A DNA stretch of 64,000 nt. It comes from Prosthecobacter debontii (GTDB lineage Bacteria; Verrucomicrobiota; Verrucomicrobiia; Verrucomicrobiales; Verrucomicrobiaceae). The DNA lies in assembly GCA_945860295.1 (NCBI GenBank), contig CAMAQH010000005.1:1-64000 (forward strand), given 5' to 3'. Made by a program: the position numbers and the translations under genes. Positions 28,982 through 38,871 of this stretch are shown here, piece by piece (position 1 is the stretch's first letter; the number at the start of each line of letters is the position of its first letter). The notes beneath the pieces are model-generated. The model worked only from the letters and a program-made list of their open reading frames with translations. It did no database searches and was not told the DNA's origin.

Positions 28982-29416
28982 TCACCACAGAGAAAAGTAA
29001 ACCGTACAGGCTTTCTTCACCCTTTGGCTGATCAGCATGCAGACACCGCCTGCGGCATACAAGATATTCACCAAGCCCAACCAAAAGGGCAGTATGACAT
29101 GAGGCATGAGTGGCGGCGTCTCTGGCTTTAACTGCGGCAGCACTTGGCCAAGAAAATAGACACCGAAGAAAGTGAAGAATAGAAACGTCGCCCCCAAGAA
29201 CACGCGACAATTTCTGGCAGCGGAAAGCATGCCCGCCACTAGCAGCACCGTCACCAGATACCAGCCAGCGAAGCCCACAGCCCAGCCAAAGATTTCATGC
29301 AGCAGCAGCAGCAGTAAAACCACGAGCCCAAGCCCAAGATGCCCCCACAAAACCACTCGAGTGAAATGAACTTCCGCTCGGCAAGTGTTCGCTTTGTATC
29401 GTTGTGCATCGAGCAT
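28982..29416 (-). CDS. Hypothetical membrane protein
   Basis: 144-aa ORF with several hydrophobic segments; no family recognised. Confidence 0.5.
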   Translation of the reverse strand: MLDAQRYKANTCRAEVHFTRVVLWGHLGLGLVVLLLLLLHEIFGWAVGFAGWYLVTVLLVAGMLSAARNCRVFLGATFLFFTFFGVYFLGQVLPQLKPETPPLMPHVILPFWLGLVNILYAAGGVCMLISQRVKKACTVYFSLW

Positions 29417-29440
29417 TCTCAGGTTTGAAATTGGCGTCGA

Positions 29441-30643
29441 TTACAAGTCCGTCAAATTGTCCTTGATGATGCTTGATTCAGCCTTAGCCACATTGATCCA
29501 AGGTGTTCCCTTGGGCACTTTCCTGCCGCAGTCCGCGCAAAGATTATTCATGATCAGCAGACTTTGGCATGGTGAAGCGCTCCAGATAGCGGGCGTCGAG
29601 AGGCCTGAAAAGGTGTTACCAGAAATGTTGCAGTGGCTTGCTCCATCCAGCAGCACGCCGGCACCTTCGTCGATGGCCATAGGTGTAGCCCCCTCACCAG
29701 GCCGCTTGTCCTGACCGCCGCCGATGTGGCTGTTGGTAAAGCTGTTGGCTGAGATGGTGTTTCTTCCCGAGTCCTTGCTGACCCGCACCGAGAAGCGGTG
29801 GGCCAATACAAAGGTGTTCGCACTCACCGCACAGCCATGCGCATCCCGTAGGTCGATGCCGCCTTCCAAATGATGGGCGATCACGTTCGAACTGAGCGTG
29901 ATGCCGTAGCAGTCGCGATCCAAGATGATCGCCGTGCCATTGCACTCCTCGATCATGTTGCCGCTGACCACGGAGCCGTAGGTGTTCTCGATCACCACGC
30001 CGTGGCGGAGATGATCATCGATGTTGTTGCCATTCATGCAGAGATTGAAGGAGTCCGTGCAATGTAGCGCGTCCTGATTCTCCTCGAAGTGGTTCGCATT
30101 TACGACGATATCGTGACAGTTCACGATCTCGATCCCGCACAGCTTGTTATAAGTCAGGATGCAATCGGCGATGCGTGGATCTTCATAGCACTCCAGGAGG
30201 TGGATGCCGTGCCCGCCATGGTGATCGATGGACATGCCCTCAAAATAAATTTCCTGAATGCCCTCCGCGAAGACGCCGTCACCGCTCTTCTCTTGTCCTG
30301 TGATGCGAAAATCAGCGAGCTGCACGCGCCACAGTTTCGCTTTCTTGTCCTTGTCCAAGGTCGGCGGGCGCAGCACCAGCGCGGGTTTGCCCTCCTGGTT
30401 TTGATTCACAATGCAGGTCGCAGCACCAGAGCCTACCACGCGCGTGTCTTCCGTTTTAATCTGGAGTGGCTCCGTGATCTCAAAGCGGCCCGGCGGCAGA
30501 TGCACAATGCCACCTGATGCAGGCACGGCATCAAAGGCAGCCTGGAGATTTGGAAACTTTGCGGCATCCAGTTCCACTGGCTTCACCGTCTGAGCCGAAG
30601 CGTGAGTGATCAAAAGAAGGGATAGAAGAAGTGTCGGGCGCAT
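29441..30643 (-). CDS. Exported right-handed parallel beta-helix protein
   Basis: Signal peptide MRPTLLLSLLLITHASAQ; repeated N-rich beta-helix motifs (IVVNANHFEENQDALHC..., GVVIENTYGSVVSGNMIEECNGTAIILD...). Confidence 0.85.
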   Translation of the reverse strand: MRPTLLLSLLLITHASAQTVKPVELDAAKFPNLQAAFDAVPASGGIVHLPPGRFEITEPLQIKTEDTRVVGSGAATCIVNQNQEGKPALVLRPPTLDKDKKAKLWRVQLADFRITGQEKSGDGVFAEGIQEIYFEGMSIDHHGGHGIHLLECYEDPRIADCILTYNKLCGIEIVNCHDIVVNANHFEENQDALHCTDSFNLCMNGNNIDDHLRHGVVIENTYGSVVSGNMIEECNGTAIILDRDCYGITLSSNVIAHHLEGGIDLRDAHGCAVSANTFVLAHRFSVRVSKDSGRNTISANSFTNSHIGGGQDKRPGEGATPMAIDEGAGVLLDGASHCNISGNTFSGLSTPAIWSASPCQSLLIMNNLCADCGRKVPKGTPWINVAKAESSIIKDNLTDL

Positions 30644-30742
30644 GAAGACCAAACGCGCCACCCAGACATCCCTGTTCATCACAAGTGACCGGACTTGATG
30701 CTTTCATCGCAAGATCGCCCCACCACTGAGCGAGATGCTGAG

Positions 30743-31918
30743 ATGCGTTTTCTGCCATTGCTGCTCCTTTTGTTCATCAGTCATCTCCTGGCGGCGGAAC
30801 CCGCGCCCATCCAGCAATGGATCGACGAAGCCATCAAGGCTGGTGGCGGTGTAGTCACAATCCCCGAAGGTGTGCATGTGCTGCCACAAGGCCTGCTCAT
30901 CAAGAATGCCAAAAAACTCGCCCTTCGCGGCATCGACAAAGAGCGTTGCATTCTGAAACTGCCGCCGCTGGCGTATGCTGAGTGCACTAAACTCTCCCCT
31001 GCAGGAAACACCACGCTGCCAGTGCGCGGTGAGCGCGGATGGCAACCGGGGATGAGGCTGCGCATCGAGTGTGATGGTGAGCCGGACAGCTTCACCAAAA
31101 AACCGCGACCTTATGTGCTGGCCATCATTCAGGAGGTAAAGCCAGGTCAATTCGTGCTGAAGGAACCTCTCAAATTTCCCGTGCCAGCGGCCACCCTCAT
31201 CCGCCATGAAGATGCGCCCAATCTCATCGAAATCCGTGAAGCCTGCGACACGCTCGAGATCGCCAACCTCACCCTCGACGGCGGACGCATGACCACAGAT
31301 CCTCAGGTGCAAGGGCACGCACAGCTCTGCGCGATCTTCATCACAGGCTCTTTCAATTATGAAACAGGCCCCAGCGGCCCAAAGCCCAAAGACCTCATCG
31401 TGCGCGACTGCATCATCCAAAATTGTTTTGGGCGAGGTGTAGCCCTTTATAGTGTCGAAAAGGCAGACATCGCGAGATGCAGTTTTCGAGACATTTGTGA
31501 TGAAGCCATCGACTTCGATCACTTTACCACGGGTTCCAGGGCGATCGGAAATCGAATCATCCGCTGCCGCATCGCCTTTGAATTAAACGATGCCAACGAC
31601 TGCTTGGTCGAGGGCAACGAAGCACGTGATTGCTGCATCGGCCTCAGCCTCTGGCGTTGGTGCAAGCAGCCCGGCCTGAATCAAGGCAACATTGCTCGTG
31701 ACAACAGCTTCACCTCCATCACTGGCAATGCCTTTCAAATCGGCACGAGCACGCGCAGCAACCGCTTTGAGGACAACGAGATCGAGAAGCCGGGACGTAA
31801 TGGCTTCTCACTATCCGGTGAATCGCAGGTGCTGAAGAATAATCGCATTCGTGGAGCCGGACTCAAGGCCATCGCTATCCAGGAAGGCATTCACGACATT
31901 CAGGAAGCCGCCCACTGA
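30743..31918 (+). CDS. Exported right-handed parallel beta-helix protein
   Basis: MRFLPLLLLLFISHLLAAEPAPIQQWIDEAIKAGGGVVTIPEGVHVLPQGLLIKNAKKLALRGID...; repeated IIQNCFGRGVALYSVEKADIARCSF, NDCLVEGNEARDCCIGLSLW. Confidence 0.85.
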   Translation: MRFLPLLLLLFISHLLAAEPAPIQQWIDEAIKAGGGVVTIPEGVHVLPQGLLIKNAKKLALRGIDKERCILKLPPLAYAECTKLSPAGNTTLPVRGERGWQPGMRLRIECDGEPDSFTKKPRPYVLAIIQEVKPGQFVLKEPLKFPVPAATLIRHEDAPNLIEIREACDTLEIANLTLDGGRMTTDPQVQGHAQLCAIFITGSFNYETGPSGPKPKDLIVRDCIIQNCFGRGVALYSVEKADIARCSFRDICDEAIDFDHFTTGSRAIGNRIIRCRIAFELNDANDCLVEGNEARDCCIGLSLWRWCKQPGLNQGNIARDNSFTSITGNAFQIGTSTRSNRFEDNEIEKPGRNGFSLSGESQVLKNNRIRGAGLKAIAIQEGIHDIQEAAH

Positions 31919-31933
31919 GGATGCGGTGCAACA

Positions 31934-32263
31934 TCAGTCGATGAAGCTGCAGATGTACTCGCAGATGCCTTCGCTGACCGCGATGTCGAAACCAGACTTT
32001 GCGGACACATCGAAGAACTCGCCGCCGCTGTAGGTTGTCTTGGTATCGCTGCCATCTAGCTTCACCTCACAGCCACCAGCCACGATCTCCATGCGCTCGG
32101 CTTTGTCCGTGCCGAAGTGATAGCTACCTGGAAAGATCAGACCCAGCGTCTTTTTGCTGCCATCGGCAAACAGGATGCTGTGACTGACCACCTTACCGTC
32201 GAAATAGACATTGGCTTTGGTGACGGCGGTGACGACGTTAAATTCGGTGGGGATGGCGGACAT
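31934..32263 (-). CDS. ppnP: Pyrimidine/purine nucleoside phosphorylase (PpnP, DUF1255)
   Basis: MSAIPTEFNVVTAVTKANVYFDGKVVSHSILFADGSKKTLGLIFPGSYHFGTDKAERMEIVAG; start trimmed from 32380. Confidence 0.92.
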   Translation of the reverse strand: MSAIPTEFNVVTAVTKANVYFDGKVVSHSILFADGSKKTLGLIFPGSYHFGTDKAERMEIVAGGCEVKLDGSDTKTTYSGGEFFDVSAKSGFDIAVSEGICEYICSFID

Positions 32264-32385
32264 AAGGCCTCTCAGGATGGCCAGACTCCGCCCATTCTCA
32301 AGTCCGTTTCTAGGCATGGAACTCCCCGTTTTCTTCGGTTGACCTCCTCCCACATCGCCCCCACTCTCGCGACTCCTCACCCCTC

Positions 32386-33147
32386 ATGAAAGCTACTCTT
32401 AGCATCGTCTGTGCCGCACTCGCGGTGACCTCCATCGCCTCCGCCCAAACCGCTGATGCGAAGAAAACTGAACCCGCAAAAAGCACCAGCGAAGCCGCTG
32501 CTCCTGCCGCAAAACCCGCCATGGACAAAGTTAGTTATTTTATCGGCACCAATATCGGTGGCAACATCGCCAACAACTTCAAGCAGCAGGGAGTGAAAGT
32601 CGATGTCGAGAACTTCCTCCAAGCCATCCGCGATCAGTTCGAAGGCAAGCCCAGCAAATACAAAGAAGAAGAGCTGAAATCGGCCATGGAAGCCTTTGAA
32701 AAAGTGATGCAGGCCAAGCAGGGTCAAATGAAACAAGCCCAAGCTGCCAAGTCTGGCGAAGTCAAGGCCGCTGGCGCCAAGTTCCTCGCTGAAAATGCCA
32801 AGCGTGAAGGCGTGAAGACCACGGCTAGCGGTCTGCAATACGAAGTCATGAAGGCCGCTGAAGGAGCCAAGCCAGTGCCGACCGACAAAGTGAACGTCCA
32901 TTACCACGGCACACTTGTGAATGGTAAAGTCTTCGACAGCTCCGTGCAGCGTGGTGAGCCGATCACCTTCGGCGTGCAGGAAGTCATCAAAGGCTGGACC
33001 GAAGGTCTGCAACTCATGACCATCGGTTCCAAATACAAATTCTTCATCCCTTCCGATCTCGCTTATGGCGACAACGGAGCAGGCGCTGACATCGGCCCGG
33101 GTGAGACACTCATCTTTGAAGTCGAGCTTCTGAAGATCGAGAAATAA
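32386..33147 (+). CDS. Exported FKBP-type peptidyl-prolyl isomerase
   Basis: Signal peptide, FKBP_N-like helical domain, then VNVHYHGTLVNGKVFDSSVQRGEPITFGVQEVIKGWTEGLQLM...IPSDLAYGDNGAG. Confidence 0.95.
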   Translation: MKATLSIVCAALAVTSIASAQTADAKKTEPAKSTSEAAAPAAKPAMDKVSYFIGTNIGGNIANNFKQQGVKVDVENFLQAIRDQFEGKPSKYKEEELKSAMEAFEKVMQAKQGQMKQAQAAKSGEVKAAGAKFLAENAKREGVKTTASGLQYEVMKAAEGAKPVPTDKVNVHYHGTLVNGKVFDSSVQRGEPITFGVQEVIKGWTEGLQLMTIGSKYKFFIPSDLAYGDNGAGADIGPGETLIFEVELLKIEK

Positions 33148-33168
33148 ACCCTCTCAAATCTTGATTCC

Positions 33169-33206
33169 AAAACGGCTGCCAGTTTCCTGGCAGCCGTTTT
33201 GCTTTT
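33169..33206 (+). terminator. Intrinsic terminator downstream of the FKBP gene
   Basis: aaaacggctgccag-tttc-ctggcagccgttttgctttt: long GC stem, 4-nt loop, T-rich tail. Confidence 0.85.
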
Positions 33207-33246
33207 CTAGCAAGCTCGCCTCTTCCACACTCGTTCACAGCCGCCC

Positions 33247-34818
33247 ATGAAGTCCCTCCTATCTCTTCTGACCTTCCTGTCATTCGCCTCTGCGCTCTGT
33301 GCGGCGGATCGGCCCAACATTCTCTTTCTTTTCTGCGATGACCTCGCCAGTCAGGCCATCAGTGCCTACGGGGAGAAGCGGAAGCTGCTGGAGACACCGG
33401 GCATGGATCGCATCGCCAAAGAAGGCATTCGCTTTGATCGCTGCCTCGTCACGAACTCCATCTGCGGCCCCATGCGTGCCGTCATTCAGACCGGCAAATA
33501 CTCGCACGCGAACGGCTTCTATAACAACAGCAACAGCAAGTTCGACAGCAGCCAGCAAACCTTTCCCAAGCTGCTGCAAAAGGCCGGTTACACGAATGCC
33601 GTCATCGGCAAATGGCACCTCATGACCGACCCTGTCGGCTACGACTACTGGAACGTCCTCCCTGGCCAAGGTGCCTACTACAACCCAGCCATGATCGACA
33701 ATGGCAAAACCGTGAAGCATGAAGGTTACGTGACCGACATCGTCACGGATCTCGGTATCGACTGGCTGAAGAAGCGCGACAAAACAAAGCCCTTCATGCT
33801 CATGCTCCAGCACAAGGCCCCGCATCGTGAATGGGAGCCGCCGATCCGCCACCTCGACCATGACAAAGACCGCGTGTATGAAGAACCCGCAACCCTCTTC
33901 GACACCTTCGAAGGCCGCAGCAAAGCCGTTAGTGACCACGACATGGGCATCGGCCGCACCTTCACCGAGCGTGATGCCAAGCTTGTGACTCCCGGCAATC
34001 TCACCCCAGACCAGCTCAAGTATTGGAACGAGTACTATGAGCCACGAAACGCCAAATTCCGCGAAGCCAACCTCACGGGCAAAGAACTCGTCAAATGGCG
34101 CTACCAACGCTACATGCACGACTACACCGCGTGTGTGAAAGCTGTGGATGAGAACATCAAGCGCACGCTCGACTACCTCGACCAAGAAGGCCTCGCCAAA
34201 AACACCGTCGTCATCCTCAGCAGCGACCAAGGCTTCTACCTTGGCGAGCACGGCTGGTTTGATAAGCGCTGGATCTTCGAAGAGTCCCTGAGCACGCCCT
34301 TCCTCGTCCGCTGGCCTGGCGTGGCAAAGCCCAGCACCACAAATGGTAAAATCGTTTCCCTGCTCGACCTCGCGCAGACCTTCCTCGACATCGCTGGCGA
34401 GCCACAGCCAAGCGACATGCAGGGCCGAAGCCTCGTTCCACTTTTTAAAGGCGAAGAGCCTGCCGAATGGCGCAAGTCCTTCTACTACCACTACTATGAG
34501 TTCCCCGTGCCGCACCGCGTGCGCCCGCATTACGGTGTGATCACCGACCGCTACAAACTCGTGCATTACTACAAGCCCGATGTCGATGACTGGGATCTGC
34601 TAGATCGCCAAACCGACCCGCTCGAAGTGAAGAATTTCTACGCCGATCCCGCTTATGCCGACACCGTGAAGGAACTCAAAGCCGAGTTGACCCGCCTACA
34701 AAGCGAGGTTCATGAGACTCTTCCACCGCCACGCATTGCTCATGGAAATGCACCCTTTGAAGGTGAGCCCGCACAGCCCAAAAAGGGTAAAGGCAAAGGA
34801 AAGAAGAAAGCCAAGTAA
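33247..34818 (+). CDS. Sulfatase (arylsulfatase family), exported
   Basis: RPNILFLFCDDLASQAISAYG; VTNSICGPMRAVIQTGKYSHANG (Cys-type sulfatase motif variant CGPMR); GKWHL; C-terminal KKGKGKGKKKAK. Confidence 0.93.
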   Translation: MKSLLSLLTFLSFASALCAADRPNILFLFCDDLASQAISAYGEKRKLLETPGMDRIAKEGIRFDRCLVTNSICGPMRAVIQTGKYSHANGFYNNSNSKFDSSQQTFPKLLQKAGYTNAVIGKWHLMTDPVGYDYWNVLPGQGAYYNPAMIDNGKTVKHEGYVTDIVTDLGIDWLKKRDKTKPFMLMLQHKAPHREWEPPIRHLDHDKDRVYEEPATLFDTFEGRSKAVSDHDMGIGRTFTERDAKLVTPGNLTPDQLKYWNEYYEPRNAKFREANLTGKELVKWRYQRYMHDYTACVKAVDENIKRTLDYLDQEGLAKNTVVILSSDQGFYLGEHGWFDKRWIFEESLSTPFLVRWPGVAKPSTTNGKIVSLLDLAQTFLDIAGEPQPSDMQGRSLVPLFKGEEPAEWRKSFYYHYYEFPVPHRVRPHYGVITDRYKLVHYYKPDVDDWDLLDRQTDPLEVKNFYADPAYADTVKELKAELTRLQSEVHETLPPPRIAHGNAPFEGEPAQPKKGKGKGKKKAK

Positions 34819-34826
34819 CCACCGCC

Positions 34827-36425
34827 ATGCGTCCCTTCCTATACGTCATCTTCGTCTTATCAGTCCTATCTCTGGCCAGCGCTGCGGAGAAACCCAACTT
34901 TCTCTTCATCCTCTGTGATGACCTCGGCACCGGTGATGTAAAATGCCTGAATCCAGAAGGCAAAATCGCAACGCCGAACATGGATCGCATCGCGCGAGAA
35001 GGCATGACCTTCACCGATGCCCACACGCCCTCCAGCGTTTGCTCGCCCACTCGCTATGGCACGCTCACCGGCCGCTACAACTGGCGCACGAAGCTGCAGA
35101 ATGGCGTGCTCGGCGGACTCAGCCCGCGCCTTATCGAACAAGGCCGCATGACCGTGGCCTCCATGCTCAAAGCGCAGGGCTACCACACCGCCGCCATCGG
35201 CAAGTGGCATCTCGGCATGGACTGGATCATCAAGCCAGGACAGACCGTCGCCGAACTCAATATCGAATCCCGGGAGCAGGCATGGAGCGTGGACTTCACG
35301 CGGCCGCACACGAATGGACCGCTGAGCGTCGGTTTCGACAGCTACTTCGGCATCGCCGCCTCACTCGACATGGTGCCTTACGTCTTCATTAAAGACGACC
35401 GCGTCACCGTGCAGCCCACCGAAGATCGTGAACTCGAAATGGTGCAGGGCGAGCCGAAAAAATTCACCCGCAAAGGCCCTGCCGCACCCGGCTTCACCGG
35501 CTACGAAGTGCTACCCACCTTCATCGACAAAACCGTTGCCTATCTCGACGAAAAAGCCGCCGATGCAAAATCCGGCAAGCCCTTCTTCATCTACCTGCCG
35601 CTCACCGCACCACACACACCCATCCTGCCAAATCCTGAATGGCGCGGCAAAAGCGGACTCAATCAATACGGCGACTTCGTCATGGAAACCGACGCCAACA
35701 TTGGCCGCGTTCTCAAGGCGCTTGATCACAACGGTCTCGCTGAAAACACCGTCATCATCCTGACCAGCGACAACGGTTGCTCACCCAGCGCTGACTACCC
35801 TGCCCTGCTCGCTAAAGGTCACAACCCGAGCGGCAAGTATCGCGGTCACAAAGCCGACGTTTATGAAGGCGGACATCGAGTGCCATTCCTCGTCCGCTGG
35901 CCCGCGAAAGTGAAGGCCGGACAGACGACGAAGCAGCTCACCTGCCTCATCGACTTCACCGCCACTGCCGCAGAAATCGTGGGAGCCACACTGCCTGAAA
36001 ACGCCGCCGAAGACAGCTTCAGTTTCCTGTCCACGCTTCTCGGTCAGCCTGCCAAAGGCCCACAACGTGAATCCTTAATCAGTCACAGCATCGGCGGCTA
36101 CTTCGCCATCCGTGAAGGTCCCTGGAAACTCGCCCTTTGCCCCGGCAGCGGCGGTTGGAGCGAACCACGTCCCGGCAAAGAACCCGCAGGCTCTCCGCCA
36201 GTGCAGCTCTTCAATCTCGATGATGACCTTAGCGAAACCAAAAACCTCCAAGCCGAGCATCCCGAGATCGTCGCCAAGCTCGCAAAGCAGCTCGAAACCC
36301 TCGTCGCCAATGGTCGCAGCACTCCCGGTGCGAATCAGGCGAACGCTGTCCCCATCGACCTCTGGAAGAAGAAAGCCGCTGCTCCGAAGGCCAAAGGCAA
36401 GGGTAAGAAAGCAGCGGTGAAGTAG
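34827..36425 (+). CDS. Sulfatase (arylsulfatase family), exported
   Basis: KPNFLFILCDDLGTGDV; HTPSSVCSPTRYGTLTGRY (C-x-P-x-R sulfatase motif); GKWHLGMDW; C-terminal PKAKGKGKKAAVK. Confidence 0.95.
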   Translation: MRPFLYVIFVLSVLSLASAAEKPNFLFILCDDLGTGDVKCLNPEGKIATPNMDRIAREGMTFTDAHTPSSVCSPTRYGTLTGRYNWRTKLQNGVLGGLSPRLIEQGRMTVASMLKAQGYHTAAIGKWHLGMDWIIKPGQTVAELNIESREQAWSVDFTRPHTNGPLSVGFDSYFGIAASLDMVPYVFIKDDRVTVQPTEDRELEMVQGEPKKFTRKGPAAPGFTGYEVLPTFIDKTVAYLDEKAADAKSGKPFFIYLPLTAPHTPILPNPEWRGKSGLNQYGDFVMETDANIGRVLKALDHNGLAENTVIILTSDNGCSPSADYPALLAKGHNPSGKYRGHKADVYEGGHRVPFLVRWPAKVKAGQTTKQLTCLIDFTATAAEIVGATLPENAAEDSFSFLSTLLGQPAKGPQRESLISHSIGGYFAIREGPWKLALCPGSGGWSEPRPGKEPAGSPPVQLFNLDDDLSETKNLQAEHPEIVAKLAKQLETLVANGRSTPGANQANAVPIDLWKKKAAAPKAKGKGKKAAVK

Positions 36426-36435
36426 TCACTTAGCG

Positions 36436-37467
36436 CTATCGGCTCACTCTTCCGCCACCATCGCCCTGTATCAGGGCTTCGATCTCTTCCCGCGTGCTGT
36501 AGTTATAATCGCCTTCAATGGAATGCGCAAGGCAGCCCGCCGCTGTTGCAAAGGCGATGGCAGTTGGAGTGGTGGAATGTTGGAGGAATGAAAAGACGAG
36601 CCCCGCCGTGAAGGCATCACCTGCACCGAGACGATCAACGACGTGAGTGATCGGATACGGCGGTGCGGTGTGGAGCGTCTGTGTGGCAGCTTCGTAAAGC
36701 GTGCCGCCGAAGCATTGCATCGTGGCGCTGGATCCATCGCGCACGGTCATGGCAACCTGCGTGAGATTGGGAAACTGCTGCACGATCTGCGCCGCGAGAG
36801 CATGGTGGTCGCCCGTGTTTTCGACGCCGAGCATCGCGGTGGCATCACTGGCACCGCCGACGAAGACATTCACAAAGGGCATCAGCGTTTTCATGGTCCG
36901 CGTGGCGAGATCACGGGCGGCGAGCGGCGGCTCCCAGCGCCAGAGCTTGGTGCGGTAGTTCAAGTCGCATACGACTTTGATTTTTCTGCGCGCAGCCTCC
37001 CGCACAGCAATCAGCGAGACCTCGGCGGCGTTACGCGAGATGGCGGGCGTGATGCCGGAGATGACGAACCATTCGCAGCCGGTGAAGATCGCGTCCCAAT
37101 CATAAGCCAACGCGGGCGTGATCGCCACGGAGGATCCGTCACGGTCGTAGATAACATTGCCACCACGTTGGTTCGCGCCGTGTTCGAGGAAGTAGATGCC
37201 TAAACGGCCTTCGAGCGTGCGCAGGATGTGTTTCGTCTCGACGCTGAGGCTGCGCAGATCAGCGATGCATGCATCAGCGATGGCATGTTCCGGCAAAGCG
37301 GTCACAAAAGCCGCGTCGATGCCGAGATAGGCCAGCGAAGCAGCGATGCTGGCCTCCGCGCCTGCAAAGGTGACATTCACACTGCCCGGCATGGCCTGCT
37401 GAAACCGCGCAAAGCCCGGCGTGGCGATGCGGGCCATGATTTCGCCGAAAGTAACGACGCGGCTCAT
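36436..37467 (-). CDS. kdgK: PfkB-family sugar kinase, probable 2-keto-3-deoxygluconate kinase
   Basis: MSRVVTFGEIMARIATPGFARFQQAMPGSVNVTFAGAEASIAASLAYLG; DRLGAGDAFTAGLVFSFL; overlaps the eda-like gene at ATGA (37464..37467). Confidence 0.85.
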   Translation of the reverse strand: MSRVVTFGEIMARIATPGFARFQQAMPGSVNVTFAGAEASIAASLAYLGIDAAFVTALPEHAIADACIADLRSLSVETKHILRTLEGRLGIYFLEHGANQRGGNVIYDRDGSSVAITPALAYDWDAIFTGCEWFVISGITPAISRNAAEVSLIAVREAARRKIKVVCDLNYRTKLWRWEPPLAARDLATRTMKTLMPFVNVFVGGASDATAMLGVENTGDHHALAAQIVQQFPNLTQVAMTVRDGSSATMQCFGGTLYEAATQTLHTAPPYPITHVVDRLGAGDAFTAGLVFSFLQHSTTPTAIAFATAAGCLAHSIEGDYNYSTREEIEALIQGDGGGRVSR

Positions 37468-38111
37468 GGGCGGACTTGTTTGACGATGTCTTTGGCCTCA
37501 CGAGCTAGCTGCGTGATGGTCGCCCAGTCGCCTTTAGCGATCAAATCCTTTGGCGCGAGCCATGAACCACCGAGCGCGAGCACCGACGGCTCCTTCAAAT
37601 ACTGCGCCGCGTTCGCCGGCCCGACGCCGCCGAGCGGAATGAATTGAACGCCGAGATGCATGAACGGCGCGGAGATCACTCGAAGGTAGGCGAGACCGCC
37701 GCAGGGTTCGCTGGGGAAGAACTTGAGCAGCTTACAGCCAGCCTCGATGGCGAGTTCGATGTCTGTGGGCGTACAAACACCCGGCGCGAACGGTAGGCCG
37801 ATACGTTTTGCCTCGGCAACGACACGCGGATTCATGCCCGGAGCCACGCCGAAGCTCGCTCCCGCGTCCTTGGCATCGCTCGCCTGCTGCGGCGTCAAAA
37901 TCGTACCCACACCAACGGTTATCTCCGGCACCTCAGCGCGAATGCGTCGCAGCGATTCGAGCGCGGCATCGGTGCGCAGCGTAAGTTCGATGCAATCGAC
38001 ACCACCGGCGAGCAAAGCCCGTGCCAGTGGCACGGCATCGTCAGCACGATCGATCATGAGCACGGCGATGACGCCGGTTTTTTGGAAGTGGTGGTGAAGT
38101 GATTCAGTCAT
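37464..38111 (-). CDS. eda: KDPG/KHG aldolase
   Basis: GVIAVLMIDRADDAVPLARALLAGGVDCIELTLRTDAALESLRRI, VGVGTILTPQQASDAKDAGASFGVAPGMN, LKFFPSEPCGGLAYLRVISAPF. Confidence 0.92.
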   Translation of the reverse strand: MTESLHHHFQKTGVIAVLMIDRADDAVPLARALLAGGVDCIELTLRTDAALESLRRIRAEVPEITVGVGTILTPQQASDAKDAGASFGVAPGMNPRVVAEAKRIGLPFAPGVCTPTDIELAIEAGCKLLKFFPSEPCGGLAYLRVISAPFMHLGVQFIPLGGVGPANAAQYLKEPSVLALGGSWLAPKDLIAKGDWATITQLAREAKDIVKQVRP

Positions 38112-38185
38112 TGCCTGAAGCAGAACGGGAGCGGTGCTTTTGCAACTGGCTTGTGTCGAATGGACCAAATCGTCTCAGAATAACT

Positions 38186-38805
38186 TCATTTTCGGTAGCG
38201 GCGTTTCCAATCGATGGCTGGAATGCTGATGCTTTGATCGGTCGTCCCACTCCAATCGATTTTGAACCCCACACGTTTCTCGTCGAGAAAGAAGGTGGCT
38301 TTGCCGTCAGCTTTTTGGGACCAGCGGATCTCGACGGCGATGCTGTGCCACTTGCCTGGCTCGATGAAGACGGGGCCGTAGGCGATGCCGATGCCGCTAC
38401 CGAGTTTGCCCTGGAATTCACCGAGACCGAGGAGCACGGGCAGATTCCCCGAGGGAAATCCATCACATCTTTCGCCACGTGCATGATCCGGCTGATCGTG
38501 CCATTGGCCGATGATCCACCAGCGGCTCTTTGGTGCATCGGACACGGAACTCTTTGGCGCTATGAAACGCGAGGCGTAGCGCACGGTGTCGCCATGTATA
38601 TGAGGCAAATCGACGCTGACTTCGGCACGGACCTTACACCATTGCGTTTCTTTTAGCCGGGAATCAAATGTAGACCGAGGTGCTGGGTCGCGCCGTCGCC
38701 CATGATGGCGATGTTTTCGAAGGCAGGGACTTCGACGTTGGCAAACTCCAACAAATCATCAGGTATGACGCAGAAAAAGAGGACGGAGAGAAGGCGAAAG
38801 TTCAT
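38186..38805 (-). pseudogene. Decayed exported polysaccharide lyase-like gene
   Basis: ATG at 38805 opens MNFRLLSVLFFCVIPDD... and stops at 38653; another frame resumes FDSRLKETQWCKVRAEVSVDLPHIHGDTVRYASRFIAPKSS...SRWWIIGQWHDQPDH...GPVFIEPGKWHSIAVEIRWSQKADGKATFFLDEKRVGFKID with heparin-lyase-like motifs, ending abruptly. Confidence 0.55.
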
Positions 38806-38871
38806 GGTTTAGGCCGATGAGAGCATTTCGCAGAATGGATGTCGAGCCTCACCGGGCAGTGCCTTATCAGC

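Noticed and set aside
33280-34566. 428-aa minus-strand ORF
   Set aside because: Antisense to a clear sulfatase gene; composition is the mirror of high-GC coding sequence and no family motifs appear.
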